A stretch of 47,308 nucleotides of DNA from a virus: positions 1 to 47,308 of the IMG/VR virus record IMGVR_UViG_3300045253_000070; one strand, given 5' to 3'. Shown here piece after piece: positions 38,518 through 45,294 of the stretch. The notes under the pieces were generated by a model. That model did not search any database, had not been told where the DNA came from, and saw only the letters and a program-made list of their open reading frames with translations. The position numbers were made by a program, and so were the translations under genes. The first letter of the stretch is position 1, and the number at the start of each line of letters is the position of its first letter.

Positions 38518-39022
38518 AACGCCTCTCCAGCGCGCGGCGCGTGTTTTCGCCGCGGGTTACAACGGCAAGGTGTGCGGGATTTTGGCAGGCACGATTGAAG
38601 CAGAGGTGGTCGATAGTGAGTCCGTCAGGAATCGGCCCTGTCCAAAACTCGTAGGCGTAGCGGTGCGCCCAAGTGTGTGTGCCGTCTACACGCAGCGCGC
38701 CATACCCGGACCCCTTCGTGGATCCAAGCCAAGGCCAGCACTCATCGAGTGGCCCCATTGCTACACGGCTGAAATACCGTGCCTGGTGGTCGCCGCTAAA
38801 GAATCCCGTCCTCGCAAAAAGTTCGGGGGGGCGTTCAATACCATGAGTTCGCAGGTACCAAGCGCAAGCCGGGCATCGACCAAGGGCTAGTCGCGAGGTT
38901 GGGAACTTTCGAGAGCACACGCCGCAAGGAACCGACACGTCTGTTCCCGGATTTCGGATGAAGGTGTTGCCACTACTAAGCGGCCGCAGCCGCTTCCGAA
39001 GACGGGTCGCTTCGCCGCTCAT
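38507..39022 (-). CDS. HNH homing endonuclease, third type
   Basis: 171 residues from ATG at 39022 (MSGEATRLRKRLRPLSSGNT). A CGVCSRKFPTS ... CPACAW zinc domain (about 35-60) and the HNH core LTIDHLCFNRACQNPAHLAV near the end, similar to the core of 37595-38137, with GYGALRVDG before. Likely a homing enzyme related to its neighbour by duplication. Confidence 0.82.
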   Translation of the reverse strand: MSGEATRLRKRLRPLSSGNTFIRNPGTDVSVPCGVCSRKFPTSRLALGRCPACAWYLRTHGIERPPELFARTGFFSGDHQARYFSRVAMGPLDECWPWLGSTKGSGYGALRVDGTHTWAHRYAYEFWTGPIPDGLTIDHLCFNRACQNPAHLAVVTRGENTRRALERRYAA

Positions 39023-39216
39023 GGCTCGACCCACTCCATGACCCTGCCGTTCAACGTCGGCCCCTGCTCGCACTCGCAGTCCCACGGCGCGTACCGGCAC
39101 ACATCACAATCCGGGATGCTCACCTGCGTGGTCGTGCAGCCGTTCGCGTGGTACGCCTCGCCGTCCAACGGGTTCCCCGCGTAGGGTGGCCGGCCACACT
39201 CACGACAGACGCTCAT
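39019..39216 (-). CDS. Small Cys-rich protein (65 residues)
   Basis: MSVCRECGRPPYAG then DCDVCRYAPWDCECEQ: CxxC, CxxC and CxC give two probable zinc sites. ATGA overlaps on both sides. No family recognised. Confidence 0.6.
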   Translation of the reverse strand: MSVCRECGRPPYAGNPLDGEAYHANGCTTTQVSIPDCDVCRYAPWDCECEQGPTLNGRVMEWVEP

Positions 39217-39743
39217 GGACGCCACGGGTCGAAGTGGATGCCGAACTCGCGAGCGAATCCGTCAGCCCAAAGGAACGGGATGTCCTCCTCAGCGCCAGCA
39301 GCGGGACGGTTAAAGATGTCGCCTTCCGCGCCGCGCACGAGGCCGATCCCCGTCGTGATTGCCTGGCTCTCAGGCATCCCCGCGAGCGTGTTCCCCGAGA
39401 ACAACGCCGCCCACAACGCACACCGCGTCTTATGGAGTCCAACCAAATCCCAGTTGACTTCGCCGTTCGGCTTCGCCGTCGACTGGACGGGTTGCACGAC
39501 TGGCGGCGCGCTTTCGTCGATGACGAGCGACTTCAAGTTGTCGCCCTTCTCCGTCGTCTCATAGGTGATGTTCGCCCGCCTACCAACCGCGGCACCCGCC
39601 TGCTGGCCCAGCCCGCTATCGAACGTCGCGTACTTGCCGCCCTCCTGCGCGATCACCCGGTACATCGTCCACGGCTTACCAGTGGTGGCCGCGACGCCTT
39701 CTTTGCGTTCGATCGACGCCACAGTGATCGTCGCCGAGTTCAT
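39213..39743 (-). CDS. OB-fold-like, possible single-strand DNA-binding protein
   Basis: 176 residues from MNSATITVASIERKEGVAAT. The N-terminal 85 residues (GKPWTMYRVIAQEGGKYATF ... RANITYETTEKGDNLKSLVI) have the strand pattern of small OB-fold phage proteins. The second half contains LVGLHKTRCALWAALFSGNT, a conserved tract of unknown role, and an acidic/aromatic end. Function (protecting single strands) is inferred. Confidence 0.5.
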   Translation of the reverse strand: MNSATITVASIERKEGVAATTGKPWTMYRVIAQEGGKYATFDSGLGQQAGAAVGRRANITYETTEKGDNLKSLVIDESAPPVVQPVQSTAKPNGEVNWDLVGLHKTRCALWAALFSGNTLAGMPESQAITTGIGLVRGAEGDIFNRPAAGAEEDIPFLWADGFAREFGIHFDPWRP

Positions 39744-40264
39744 GCGCTCTCCTTCGCGTCGATTTGGAACACGTTGTCGCCGTCGAACGGCCACGGCTCC
39801 GAAACCACGTGGCCTCTCGCAGCCTGCTCAGCCGCCCACTTCTCGCAAGCCGCCACACTCGTCCCGACATATCGGACCGTCGTCAGCCCATACGTCGCCG
39901 TCACCGCGAAATGGCTGGGGAACCTCTCGGCGTGCTGTCGCCATGACGCTCCTTTTTTGGGTGCTTCCTCACGGGCGACCGCTCTGCGGTCGTCTCCAAG
40001 ATCCAGTTGAAACGGTTGTTCTGCGGGGCGTCCCGGTGTTTCACGCACGACAGCTACGTTCGGAGCCGCAGAGTCGCCGGGACGCCCCACGCCTGGGGGA
40101 GCCGCAAACCTGAGTGTGGGTTCTGTTTGGGGTTGCGCCGCTTCCGCGGCGCGGGCCAACTGCTCGACACGGCGCAACGTCTCGCGCTGCCACCGGCCGC
40201 TCACGCCACGTTCTTCTAGGCGCTCTACCTCTTGCCGCCAGAAATCTGCGTGGAGCGCGACCAT
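39740..40264 (-). CDS. Early protein, unknown (174 residues)
   Basis: ATG overlapping the upstream TAA by one base. Charged helical start (MVALHADFWRQEVERLEERG), Pro-rich middle, and a compact end with SHFAVTATYGLTTVRYVGTS and ACEKWAAEQAARGHVVSEPW. No family recognised. Confidence 0.55.
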   Translation of the reverse strand: MVALHADFWRQEVERLEERGVSGRWQRETLRRVEQLARAAEAAQPQTEPTLRFAAPPGVGRPGDSAAPNVAVVRETPGRPAEQPFQLDLGDDRRAVAREEAPKKGASWRQHAERFPSHFAVTATYGLTTVRYVGTSVAACEKWAAEQAARGHVVSEPWPFDGDNVFQIDAKESA

Positions 40265-40482
40265 TAGCCTGCGAGCTCGGCTTTGAGGTACTGCCGGAGC
40301 AGCCGGCCGTCGTGGCAGTGCTCCCTGACGGTGATCGCGTGCGCTTCGATCAGCTCTGCGGGTGCGCCGTCCACGATCAGCCGCGTCAAATGTTCCGCCG
40401 CTGCCTCCAACGCGAGCGCGTTCTCCCGGATCGCGGACTGCAACAGATCCGTGTCGCTGTCGAGGAGGCGCAGGGAGGTCAC
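40264..40482 (-). CDS. Small helical early protein (72 residues)
   Basis: GTG at 40482 (GTGA overlap). VTSLRLLDSDTDLLQSAIRE ... LALEAAAEHLTRLIVDGAPA ... REHCHDGRLLRQYLKAELAG. Fully helical, acidic first half. No family recognised. Confidence 0.55.
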   Translation of the reverse strand: MTSLRLLDSDTDLLQSAIRENALALEAAAEHLTRLIVDGAPAELIEAHAITVREHCHDGRLLRQYLKAELAG

Positions 40483-41396
40483 GCGAGCGGATCCCCGTGG
40501 ATGTCGCACTCGCACACCACAGTCAGGGCGGGCGCTTTCACCTTGTCGTCGATCACGACGACGTCCGCGAGTTTTGCTTTCACCTGGACGTACCGTGTCG
40601 CATCCGGGTTGTAGGAACGCGAGAGCACAGGGGCGGCGCAGGCGTGGAGGCCGTTCCCGCAAGCCTTGGTCGGCTTCCAGTCGTCGGCTTTCACCTTCGC
40701 ACCAACGGTGTAAGCGATCTCGCGCTGGCGTGCTTGAGGTGTCGAGTAGTCGTCGTCCACCGCCTTGTAAAGCAGAACGTTCCCGCGCGATACTTTCGCG
40801 CCGTAGTAGTCGGCCCACTCGGCGGGCGTCATCTTCGACACGTCGGGAACCTCGATCACCACGCCGCCGTTGATCCGGCCTCGATGCGACGATCGCTTAT
40901 GAATCGCTACGAACTTTGACGCTACGACGTGGGCAGACTCCCACGCTTCGACGTGGGCAGACTCCCACGCTTCGACGTGGGCAGACTCCCACGCTTCGAC
41001 GTGGGCAGACTCCCACGCTTCGACGTGGGCAGACTCCCACGCTTCGACGTGGGCAGACCCCCACGCTACGACGTGGGCAGACCCCCACGCTACGACGTGG
41101 GCAGACTCCCACGCTTCGACGTGGGCAGACTCCCGCGCTACGACGTGGGCAGACCCCCGCGCTTCGACGTGGGCAGACCCCCGCGCTTCGACGTGGGCAG
41201 ACTCCCACGCTTCGACGTGGGCAGACTCCCACGCTTCGACGTGGGCAGACTCCCGCGCTACGACGTGGGCAGACCCCCGGACGATGAGGCGGTTGTATGG
41301 TGTCCCGCCGACGCAGGCGATGTAGTCGCCGGGTGAAAGCTTCTTTTTGAGGGCCTCGTCGAGCTGCGCTTGGGTGGTGACTTCGATGGCGCTCAC
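40479..41396 (-). CDS. SAHVEAWE-repeat protein
   Basis: 305 residues, GTG start with AAGGAG upstream. Residues 42-161 are fifteen perfect-length 8-residue repeats, consensus SAHVEAWE (variants VVARE, EARG, VVAWG), probably a beta-solenoid. The C-terminal domain (162-305) has YKAVDDDYSTPQARQREIAY, and PTKACGNGLHACAAPV, a KACxxGxHAC motif typical of a phage family (DUF7666-like). Role unknown; repeats may form a binding surface or mimic DNA or polymer. The DNA repeats are described separately. Confidence 0.75.
   Translation of the reverse strand: MSAIEVTTQAQLDEALKKKLSPGDYIACVGGTPYNRLIVRGSAHVVARESAHVEAWESAHVEAWESAHVEARGSAHVEARGSAHVVARESAHVEAWESAHVVAWGSAHVVAWGSAHVEAWESAHVEAWESAHVEAWESAHVEAWESAHVEAWESAHVVASKFVAIHKRSSHRGRINGGVVIEVPDVSKMTPAEWADYYGAKVSRGNVLLYKAVDDDYSTPQARQREIAYTVGAKVKADDWKPTKACGNGLHACAAPVLSRSYNPDATRYVQVKAKLADVVVIDDKVKAPALTVVCECDIHGDPLA
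40914..41273 (-). repeat. 15 tandem 24-bp coding repeats, each partly palindromic
   Basis: The unit (plus strand) is ACGTGGGCAGACTCCCACGC plus four bases; inside it GTGGG-CAGACT-CCCAC is an inverted repeat. Units differ by a few bases, mostly at the TTC/TAC and CTC/CCC positions. All three plus-strand frames also stay open across it because the period is a multiple of three. Unit copy number could change by slippage. Confidence 0.9.
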
Positions 41397-41457
41397 GTGG
41401 CGCTCCTTTCGCGCGTCTCACCGGAGGTGAGCGCGCTACCGAATGCGGCCACTGCGC

Positions 41458-41808
41458 TCATGCGGCCTCGAATAGGGCGGGCTGCAACGGGTGAACGAGC
41501 GGCCCGCCGTCCAGTTCCGGCTCGGTGAACGCTGGTGCGTCTGCGTGAGGCTGGTTAGACAGGCCGCTCGACGCTTCTTCCGCGACATCGCCCAGGAAGG
41601 AGGAGGCGTCCGAACTTGAAGCGTCCAACGAGACGAGCTGGTATGTGTCCACGCCGTCGCGGCGGCGGTGCTGCACGTCGTAGCCGCGCGCCCTAAGCTC
41701 GGAGGCGGCGTTGTTGGTGAGCATGAACCCGTACGCGTGGAACACGTCGCCGCGGCTGTGCTCGCGGCCGTCTTGGAGGACGACTAGGAGCTTGTCGGCG
41801 CGGTTCAT
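41458..41808 (-). CDS. Winged-helix DNA-binding protein
   Basis: 116 residues from ATG at 41808. ADKLLVVLQDGREHSRGDVF ... NNAASELRARGYDVQHRRRD ... VDTYQLVSLDA fits a winged helix with recognition helix NAASELRARG. The acidic, Ser-rich C-terminal half is probably disordered. Early regulator candidate, third gene behind the RHH repressor candidate. Confidence 0.65.
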   Translation of the reverse strand: MNRADKLLVVLQDGREHSRGDVFHAYGFMLTNNAASELRARGYDVQHRRRDGVDTYQLVSLDASSSDASSFLGDVAEEASSGLSNQPHADAPAFTEPELDGGPLVHPLQPALFEAA

Positions 41809-41972
41809 CGTAAAATTCTCCGACGCGCCCGACGTGAACACGCGTCTATGTCGCAGCAGTACCGCAGATGGGTGTGCGCGCTCCGGATCATCTGATCCAG
41901 GCGCAGCTTCTTCTCACAGCGCGCGCACGGGTAACGGCGCGTCCCGGTAGGGCGCGCAACCAAAGCGCTCAC
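41805..41972 (-). CDS. Small zinc-ribbon protein (55 residues)
   Basis: GTG at 41972. VSALVARPTGTRRYPCARCE followed by KKLRLDQMIRSAHTHLRYCC and DIDAC: CxxC ... CC-x4-C metal site and a very basic tail (SRRARRRILR). TGA overlaps the winged-helix ATG. No family recognised. Confidence 0.55.
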   Translation of the reverse strand: MSALVARPTGTRRYPCARCEKKLRLDQMIRSAHTHLRYCCDIDACSRRARRRILR

Positions 41973-42049
41973 GACTCGAACCAGCCGAGGAGGAGGAAGC
42001 AGAGGCCAAAGCTGGCTGCGAGCTCGAGGATCCAGACGAGAGCGGTCAC
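41969..42049 (-). CDS. Tiny membrane peptide (26 residues)
   Basis: GTG at 42049, GTGA overlap. MTALVWILELAASFGLCFLL then LGWFES. Almost all hydrophobic. Second gene of the early operon; membrane role or toxin-like peptide possible. Confidence 0.5.
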   Translation of the reverse strand: MTALVWILELAASFGLCFLLLGWFES

Positions 42050-42219
42050 GCGGCCTTCTCCAGGTGCTGCCGGAGAGCTATCCGGATCTCCCCCGAGAGT
42101 GTCCGCTCGTTCTTCCGGGCGAGCTTCTCGAGCTGCCGGCGGGTGGGGAGGTCGAGCCGGAGGCTTACAAACTCCGCGTTTCCGCCTGTGCCACTTGACT
42201 TATCCACAACTGCACACAT
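42046..42219 (-). CDS. Ribbon-helix-helix protein, likely autoregulator of early operon
   Basis: 57 residues from ATG at 42219. AEFVSLRLDLPTRRQLEKLA-RKNERTLSGEIRIALRQH has the Arc/CopG pattern: beta strand VSLRLDL, helix, turn, helix. First gene after the early promoter, whose -10 sits in a perfect palindrome. RHH proteins bind such sites as dimers of dimers and often repress their own promoters. It may be the lysogeny repressor, or an early-shutoff factor; no separate CI-like repressor was found. Confidence 0.75.
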   Translation of the reverse strand: MCAVVDKSSGTGGNAEFVSLRLDLPTRRQLEKLARKNERTLSGEIRIALRQHLEKAA

Positions 42220-42222
42220 ATT

Positions 42223-42249
42223 CTCTGTGTGTGATTGAAGCACACAGAG
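42223..42249. promoter_or_regulatory. Operator: perfect 9-bp inverted repeat over early -10 box
   Basis: CTCTGTGTG (42223-42231), nine bases, CACACAGAG (42241-42249). The -10 (42234-42239) lies in the spacer. Symmetry and place fit a repressor operator for the RHH protein encoded 4 bases downstream. Confidence 0.7.
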
Positions 42250-42262
42250 CGGACACAGTCAA
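42234..42262 (-). promoter_or_regulatory. Early promoter
   Basis: On the minus strand -35 TTGACT (42257-42262, 5 of 6), a 17-base spacer and -10 TTCAAT (42234-42239, 4 of 6). It would start transcription at about 42226-42228, a few bases before the RHH gene, giving a very short leader with a weak GAGA ribosome site. This is the clearest sigma-70-type promoter in the genome and heads the early block. Confidence 0.75.
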
Positions 42263-42305
42263 GGAAGGTTTCAAAAGCAGGTATTTGGGAGGGGTCCGGA
42301 CGCAC

Positions 42306-42336
42306 AAAAACGGCTCCCAGCCGAAGCCAGGAGCCG
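42306..42336 (-). terminator. Intrinsic terminator of late operon
   Basis: Minus strand CGGCTCC-TGGC-TTCG-GCTG-GGAGCCG followed by TTTTTG. Seven perfect and four further base pairs (two of them G-U) close a UUCG tetraloop, a very stable hairpin, with a 5-T tail. It lies right after the last late gene and 44 bases before the early -35, separating the two blocks. Confidence 0.88.
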
Positions 42337-42346
42337 GACTCGAAAC

Positions 42347-42559
42347 CTAGGTTGTTGAGGCCGCAACGTTCCGGTAGAGCGTGCCAGCCCGGTCCCGGTA
42401 CTCCAAACGCCCATCCACCCGGACGATCACCCGGTGCGCAGGCTTCCAGAACCCTGTCTGCCACGCCCACCGTGTCTCCCGGCACTGGCGGCACGACTCC
42501 ACCCAGTCGAGCCTCACCCTGGCCGTGTGCGGGTGGAAGCACGCCATGCTGCTACTCAT
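42347..42559 (-). CDS. Small Arg/Trp-rich protein, last late gene
   Basis: 70 residues from ATG at 42559. MSSSMACFHPHTARVRLDWV then ESCRQCRETRWAWQTGFWKP and VDGRLEYRDRAGTLYRNVAA. Cys/His cluster C-F-H...C-R-Q-C might bind metal. Ends at a TAG directly before the terminator. No family recognised. Confidence 0.6.
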   Translation of the reverse strand: MSSSMACFHPHTARVRLDWVESCRQCRETRWAWQTGFWKPAHRVIVRVDGRLEYRDRAGTLYRNVAASTT

Positions 42560-42723
42560 TCGGTCTTGTCGTGGTCGATGCCTTTCTGCCAGAGCAGCGA
42601 CAGCCAGACGAGGCAGGCGAATATGAGGAGCACGCACACGCAGAGGACGACGGCCCCTGGCACCGGCACGAGCACGAGCTGGGAGCCGCCCGTCTGGGGC
42701 GGCGGACGGAGAAGCGGAGCCAT
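42556..42723 (-). CDS. Small single-pass membrane protein
   Basis: 55 residues from ATG at 42723. A proline-rich head (MAPLLRPPPQTGG) precedes one long hydrophobic helix (GAVVLCVCVLLIFACLVWLS) and an acidic/basic tail (GIDHDKTE). Could be a holin-like or spanin-like accessory; it lies far down the lysis region. ATGA overlap with the next gene. Confidence 0.55.
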   Translation of the reverse strand: MAPLLRPPPQTGGSQLVLVPVPGAVVLCVCVLLIFACLVWLSLLWQKGIDHDKTE

Positions 42724-42724
42724 G

Positions 42725-43315
42725 TCACTTCCAGACCCGTGGCGCGGCGAGGAGGCCGAGCTCGAGGAGCCGGCCGCGCAACGCTTCCTGTAGCAGCACG
42801 TCAGACGTGACGCGCCGGCGGGCGAGCGCGATCCCGTCAGAGGTGAGCTTGTTCGCGGCTTCCCACATCGGCTGGCTCATCGTGTACTTCTCCCCCTCCA
42901 AGCCGTACATGGCCGCCAGGTTCTCCAGTGACGCGGAGAGGCCGTTCCGTTTCGGGTAGTCGCGGAGCGTGTCGCACGTCAGCAGCGGCCCCGGGAGCGG
43001 CATCGACCGGCGTAGCAGCCCCGACTTGAAGATCGGGAGGTCGTGGCGGCGGATGTTGTGACCGACCACCAGGCCGGCCTCCTGGAGGACCCCGGAGAAC
43101 CGTTCGTACGCGGCCCTGTCCTTCACCTTCCGCCCGTCACTGTCGAAGCTGCCGTCTGCCCGGAGTAGGAGGGTGTGGACGTCGGGTTCGTCTGTCCATT
43201 TCCAGCCGAACGCGGTGATCTCTGACGTTGTCTGCCCGTCGTACCAGTAAGCCGAGGGCCTATTCTCAAGGTCGAAAACTAGGACTCGGCGTTGCTCTAC
43301 TTCACGCAGCCTCAT
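42725..43315 (-). CDS. RNase H-like 3'-5' exonuclease-type protein
   Basis: 196 residues from ATG at 43315. The DEDD-like motifs are VLVFDLENRPSAYW (Asp15, Glu17), LVVGHNIRRHDLPIFKSGLL and the later TCDTLRDYPKRNG and ITSD-type end (NKLTSDGIALARRRVTSDVL). This is the pattern of phage RNase H-like exonucleases that trim DNA or RNA. In the late block, it might process DNA before packaging. The start overlaps the previous gene by 14 bases. Confidence 0.65.
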   Translation of the reverse strand: MRLREVEQRRVLVFDLENRPSAYWYDGQTTSEITAFGWKWTDEPDVHTLLLRADGSFDSDGRKVKDRAAYERFSGVLQEAGLVVGHNIRRHDLPIFKSGLLRRSMPLPGPLLTCDTLRDYPKRNGLSASLENLAAMYGLEGEKYTMSQPMWEAANKLTSDGIALARRRVTSDVLLQEALRGRLLELGLLAAPRVWK

Positions 43316-43502
43316 CGTCGACCCTGACGACAACCACATCGTCGAGCACGTCCGAAACGAACTTCGTCTCGTACTTCTCCTCCAACTCGAGGAGCCTGCC
43401 GGTGCTGATCGCTTCCGCGTACCGCTCCCACGCGGACGACAGGAGCCGGTTCAACGCGTCCTCGCGCCAGTCAGCGATCTGCGTATCCAACTCGCGTGTC
43501 AA
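43302..43502 (-). CDS. Small acidic helical protein (start may be CTG at 43571)
   Basis: 66 residues from TTG at 43502: LTRELDTQIADWREDALNRL. The frame stays open and coding-like upstream (ARYRGKDEVDLRWNKIRRR) back to a CTG at 43571 that overlaps the TGA of the next gene as CTGA, which would give 89 residues. TTGA/GTGA overlaps are the rule here, so a CTG start is plausible. Function unknown. Confidence 0.5.
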   Translation of the reverse strand: MTRELDTQIADWREDALNRLLSSAWERYAEAISTGRLLELEEKYETKFVSDVLDDVVVVRVDDEAA

Positions 43503-43567
43503 GCGGCGCCGGATCTTGTTCCAGCGCAGGTCTACTTCGTCCTTGCCTCTGTAGCGTGCCAGTGTCC

Positions 43568-43837
43568 TCAGCCCCTTCTGGTCACGGCCAGGAGTTCAGC
43601 CATTTTCGGATTCGCTGGGGCGTGTTTCGCCCTGCGTACGTCGCCGTAGAAGCGACGCTCGTTCCGGCGGTTCCGGACGCTCGCGCGTCCCCGATAGAGC
43701 GGGTCGGTCGCGTATTTATCGCGCTGGTAGGCGATGCCCTTGACGGAGCATTTCCAGAAGCCACCCGCCGTATACCGCGGGTCCTTGTTCCAGCGTTGCG
43801 GTACGTCGTGGCAGCCGCAGACGGGGTTAGCCGCCAA
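43568..43837 (-). CDS. Basic small protein with Cys/His motif, unknown
   Basis: 89 residues, TTG start overlapping the gene before it. NPVCGCHDVPQRWNKDPRYT ... FWKCSVKGIAYQRDKYATDP then LYRGRASVRNRRNERRFYGD. The arrangement C-x-CH ... C and the D-x2-Y-R-x-R helix remind of small endonuclease-like zinc proteins, not enough to name. Part of the downstream late region. Confidence 0.5.
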   Translation of the reverse strand: MAANPVCGCHDVPQRWNKDPRYTAGGFWKCSVKGIAYQRDKYATDPLYRGRASVRNRRNERRFYGDVRRAKHAPANPKMAELLAVTRRG

Positions 43838-44072
43838 CGATCTTCACAACCACCTGCTCCACCCCATACGACGCCCCAGCAGCGAGCAGAACGCGGCCGA
43901 TAAGGAACGCTGCCAGCGAACGCTCCTGCTGGACAGCGGTCGGGGACGTGACAGCGGCGGCGAGGCCGTGCCACACCTTCCCCAGAAGCGACGGCCCTTT
44001 CGGCGCGGCCGGGGGTGCGGGCGGTGCGGGAACTACCGGCGCGGGGGCCGGGACAGGCTCAGGTGTAGCCAA
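43827..44072 (-). CDS. Pro-rich protein with hydrophobic C-terminus, holin candidate
   Basis: 81 residues, TTG start with AAGGAG. A proline/alanine-rich N-terminus (1-28, PAPAPVVPAPPAPPAAPKGP) and a C-terminal half with two weakly hydrophobic stretches (GLAAAVTSPTAV, AAFLIGRVLLAAGASYGVEQ). Near the lysin; could be a holin or anchor. No clear family. Confidence 0.5.
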   Translation of the reverse strand: MATPEPVPAPAPVVPAPPAPPAAPKGPSLLGKVWHGLAAAVTSPTAVQQERSLAAFLIGRVLLAAGASYGVEQVVVKIVGG

Positions 44073-44086
44073 CGTGTCTCCTTCTG

Positions 44087-44380
44087 TTAGGCGGCGTTTA
44101 CTAGCTGGCCGCGCTGTTTACGCCACAAGTCGTAACCATCACGGATCGCCACGATCGCGTCCTGGCCGACAAGCTCCATGTACTTCGTCGCGGTACGCGG
44201 CCCGTAATCGACGAGCTCCGGGTAGATACGTTCCGCTGCCGCCAGAAACGACGACGGCGGATCCGCCATGCTGTCGCACAACAACGCAACCAAACCGGGC
44301 TGGTAGACGGGGTCGACTTCTTCTTCGTCGTCGCCGACGAACAGTTCACGCAGCGACGAGAACGCGGCCGGGACAGTCAC
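44087..44380 (-). CDS. Small acidic protein, unknown (97 residues)
   Basis: GTG at 44380 overlapping the lysin TGA. MTVPAAFSSLRELFVGDDEE then DPVYQPGLVALLCDSMADPP and ELVDYGPRTATKYMELVGQD. Helical. No family recognised. Confidence 0.55.
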   Translation of the reverse strand: MTVPAAFSSLRELFVGDDEEEVDPVYQPGLVALLCDSMADPPSSFLAAAERIYPELVDYGPRTATKYMELVGQDAIVAIRDGYDLWRKQRGQLVNAA

Positions 44381-44946
44381 GGCAGGAAGGTGAGGAACCT
44401 GATCGGCTGCCGGTTATCCTGCGACACGTACACGTAGTCGGGTGCGGCCTCGTCACCATCCGATACCGTCAACGGGTCGAAGCCGCCCTTCACGATGACC
44501 GCGGTATGAACACCGGTTCCTGGCCCGTACACGACGATGTCGCCCGGCCGTAGGAACTGCCGGTTCACCGGCTTCCCGTAGTCGAGGAGCGTCCCGGTGT
44601 AACCCAGCGTCTTGTACTCCCGGCCGTTCGGGTCCGGCAGCCCCGACCACTTGTAGCAGGCCGTCACGAAACCGGAGCAGTCGGTGAACAACGGGAGCGC
44701 GCCCGGCCGCCGTTGCAGGAACGCGGAGCGGCCGGCGCCTTCGGTGTAGTGGATCTGCTGCTTGTTCCGGACACCCCACCGCGCCCACGCCACAACACGA
44801 TCCCTCGGCTTCGCACGGATCACGAACGCGACCACGCGCACATGGCCGAACCTTCTCCGCAGCCCAGGCAGGATCGCTTTGACGCGAGCGGCGGTGGCTT
44901 TGCGCACGATGAGGCGCCCTTTCGGGCCGAAGATCCGGTAACGCAA
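44377..44946 (-). CDS. Endolysin, NlpC/P60 type
   Basis: About 189 residues; a GTG 3 bases upstream or a TTG at 44946 are possible starts, both near GGGAGG; the TTG has the better spacing. A basic N-terminus (RIFGPKGRLIVRKATAARVK) and the peptidase domain with catalytic Cys in TDCSGFVTACYKWSG (Cys at about 90) and His in GVHTAVIVKGG (His at about 147). NlpC/P60 enzymes cut the stem peptide of peptidoglycan. No signal peptide, so a holin is needed. Lies in the lysis block after an XhlA-like gene. Confidence 0.82.
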   Translation of the reverse strand: MRYRIFGPKGRLIVRKATAARVKAILPGLRRRFGHVRVVAFVIRAKPRDRVVAWARWGVRNKQQIHYTEGAGRSAFLQRRPGALPLFTDCSGFVTACYKWSGLPDPNGREYKTLGYTGTLLDYGKPVNRQFLRPGDIVVYGPGTGVHTAVIVKGGFDPLTVSDGDEAAPDYVYVSQDNRQPIRFLTFLP

Positions 44947-44955
44947 CACGCCTCC

Positions 44956-45291
44956 CTAGAAAAGGTGCGGGAACGAGGAATGGAAGGACGCGACCACGAT
45001 CAAGCCGCCGCCGACCCACCCGACTTTCCCGCGCTGCCGCTCCCACCACGTACGGTCGGCTTCTTCTTTCTCAGCCAGCGTCAACGCGACCTGCTTCGCG
45101 GTCTGCTGCTGCGCCTCAAAGTTCGTGGACGCCTCCTCCAGCTTCTCTACCCGCCCCGAGAGATGGTCGACGTCGTGTTTGTCGGCTTTCTGCCCGATCG
45201 TGATGATGACGCCGTCGAGTTTCCCCTCGATTTTCGCGAGGAGCTCTTTCACGGTGTACGTGACGCCGCTGCTGGCCGAGTCGACAGCCAT
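44956..45291 (-). CDS. XhlA-like coiled-coil membrane protein, holin-associated
   Basis: 111 residues. Long coiled coil (about 12-90, KELLAKIEGKLDGVIITIGQ ... RVEKLEEASTNFEAQQQTAK) and one C-terminal hydrophobic helix (WVGGGLIVVASFHSSF). XhlA-type proteins pair a coiled coil with a single membrane helix and occur next to endolysins. Translation is 9 bases before the lysin. Holin partner or holin. Confidence 0.65.
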   Translation of the reverse strand: MAVDSASSGVTYTVKELLAKIEGKLDGVIITIGQKADKHDVDHLSGRVEKLEEASTNFEAQQQTAKQVALTLAEKEEADRTWWERQRGKVGWVGGGLIVVASFHSSFPHLF

Positions 45292-45294
45292 ACG

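Noticed and set aside
40916-41287. CRISPR array or plus-strand repeat proteins
   Set aside because: The 24-bp units are contiguous with no spacers, and the minus-strand frame has a ribosome site, a start and a meaningful C-terminal domain; plus-strand frames are by-products of the period.
41969-41985. tRNA T-arm-like sequence (GGTTCGAGTC)
   Set aside because: No T stem forms and the bases are explained as codons GWFES of a membrane peptide.
42330-42352. TTTCGAGTCCGGC near the terminator as a tRNA 3' end or attP
   Set aside because: The flanking bases cannot form a T stem, and the GGC half belongs to the terminator stem; shared letters with the minihelix are short. It remains a weak attP candidate only.
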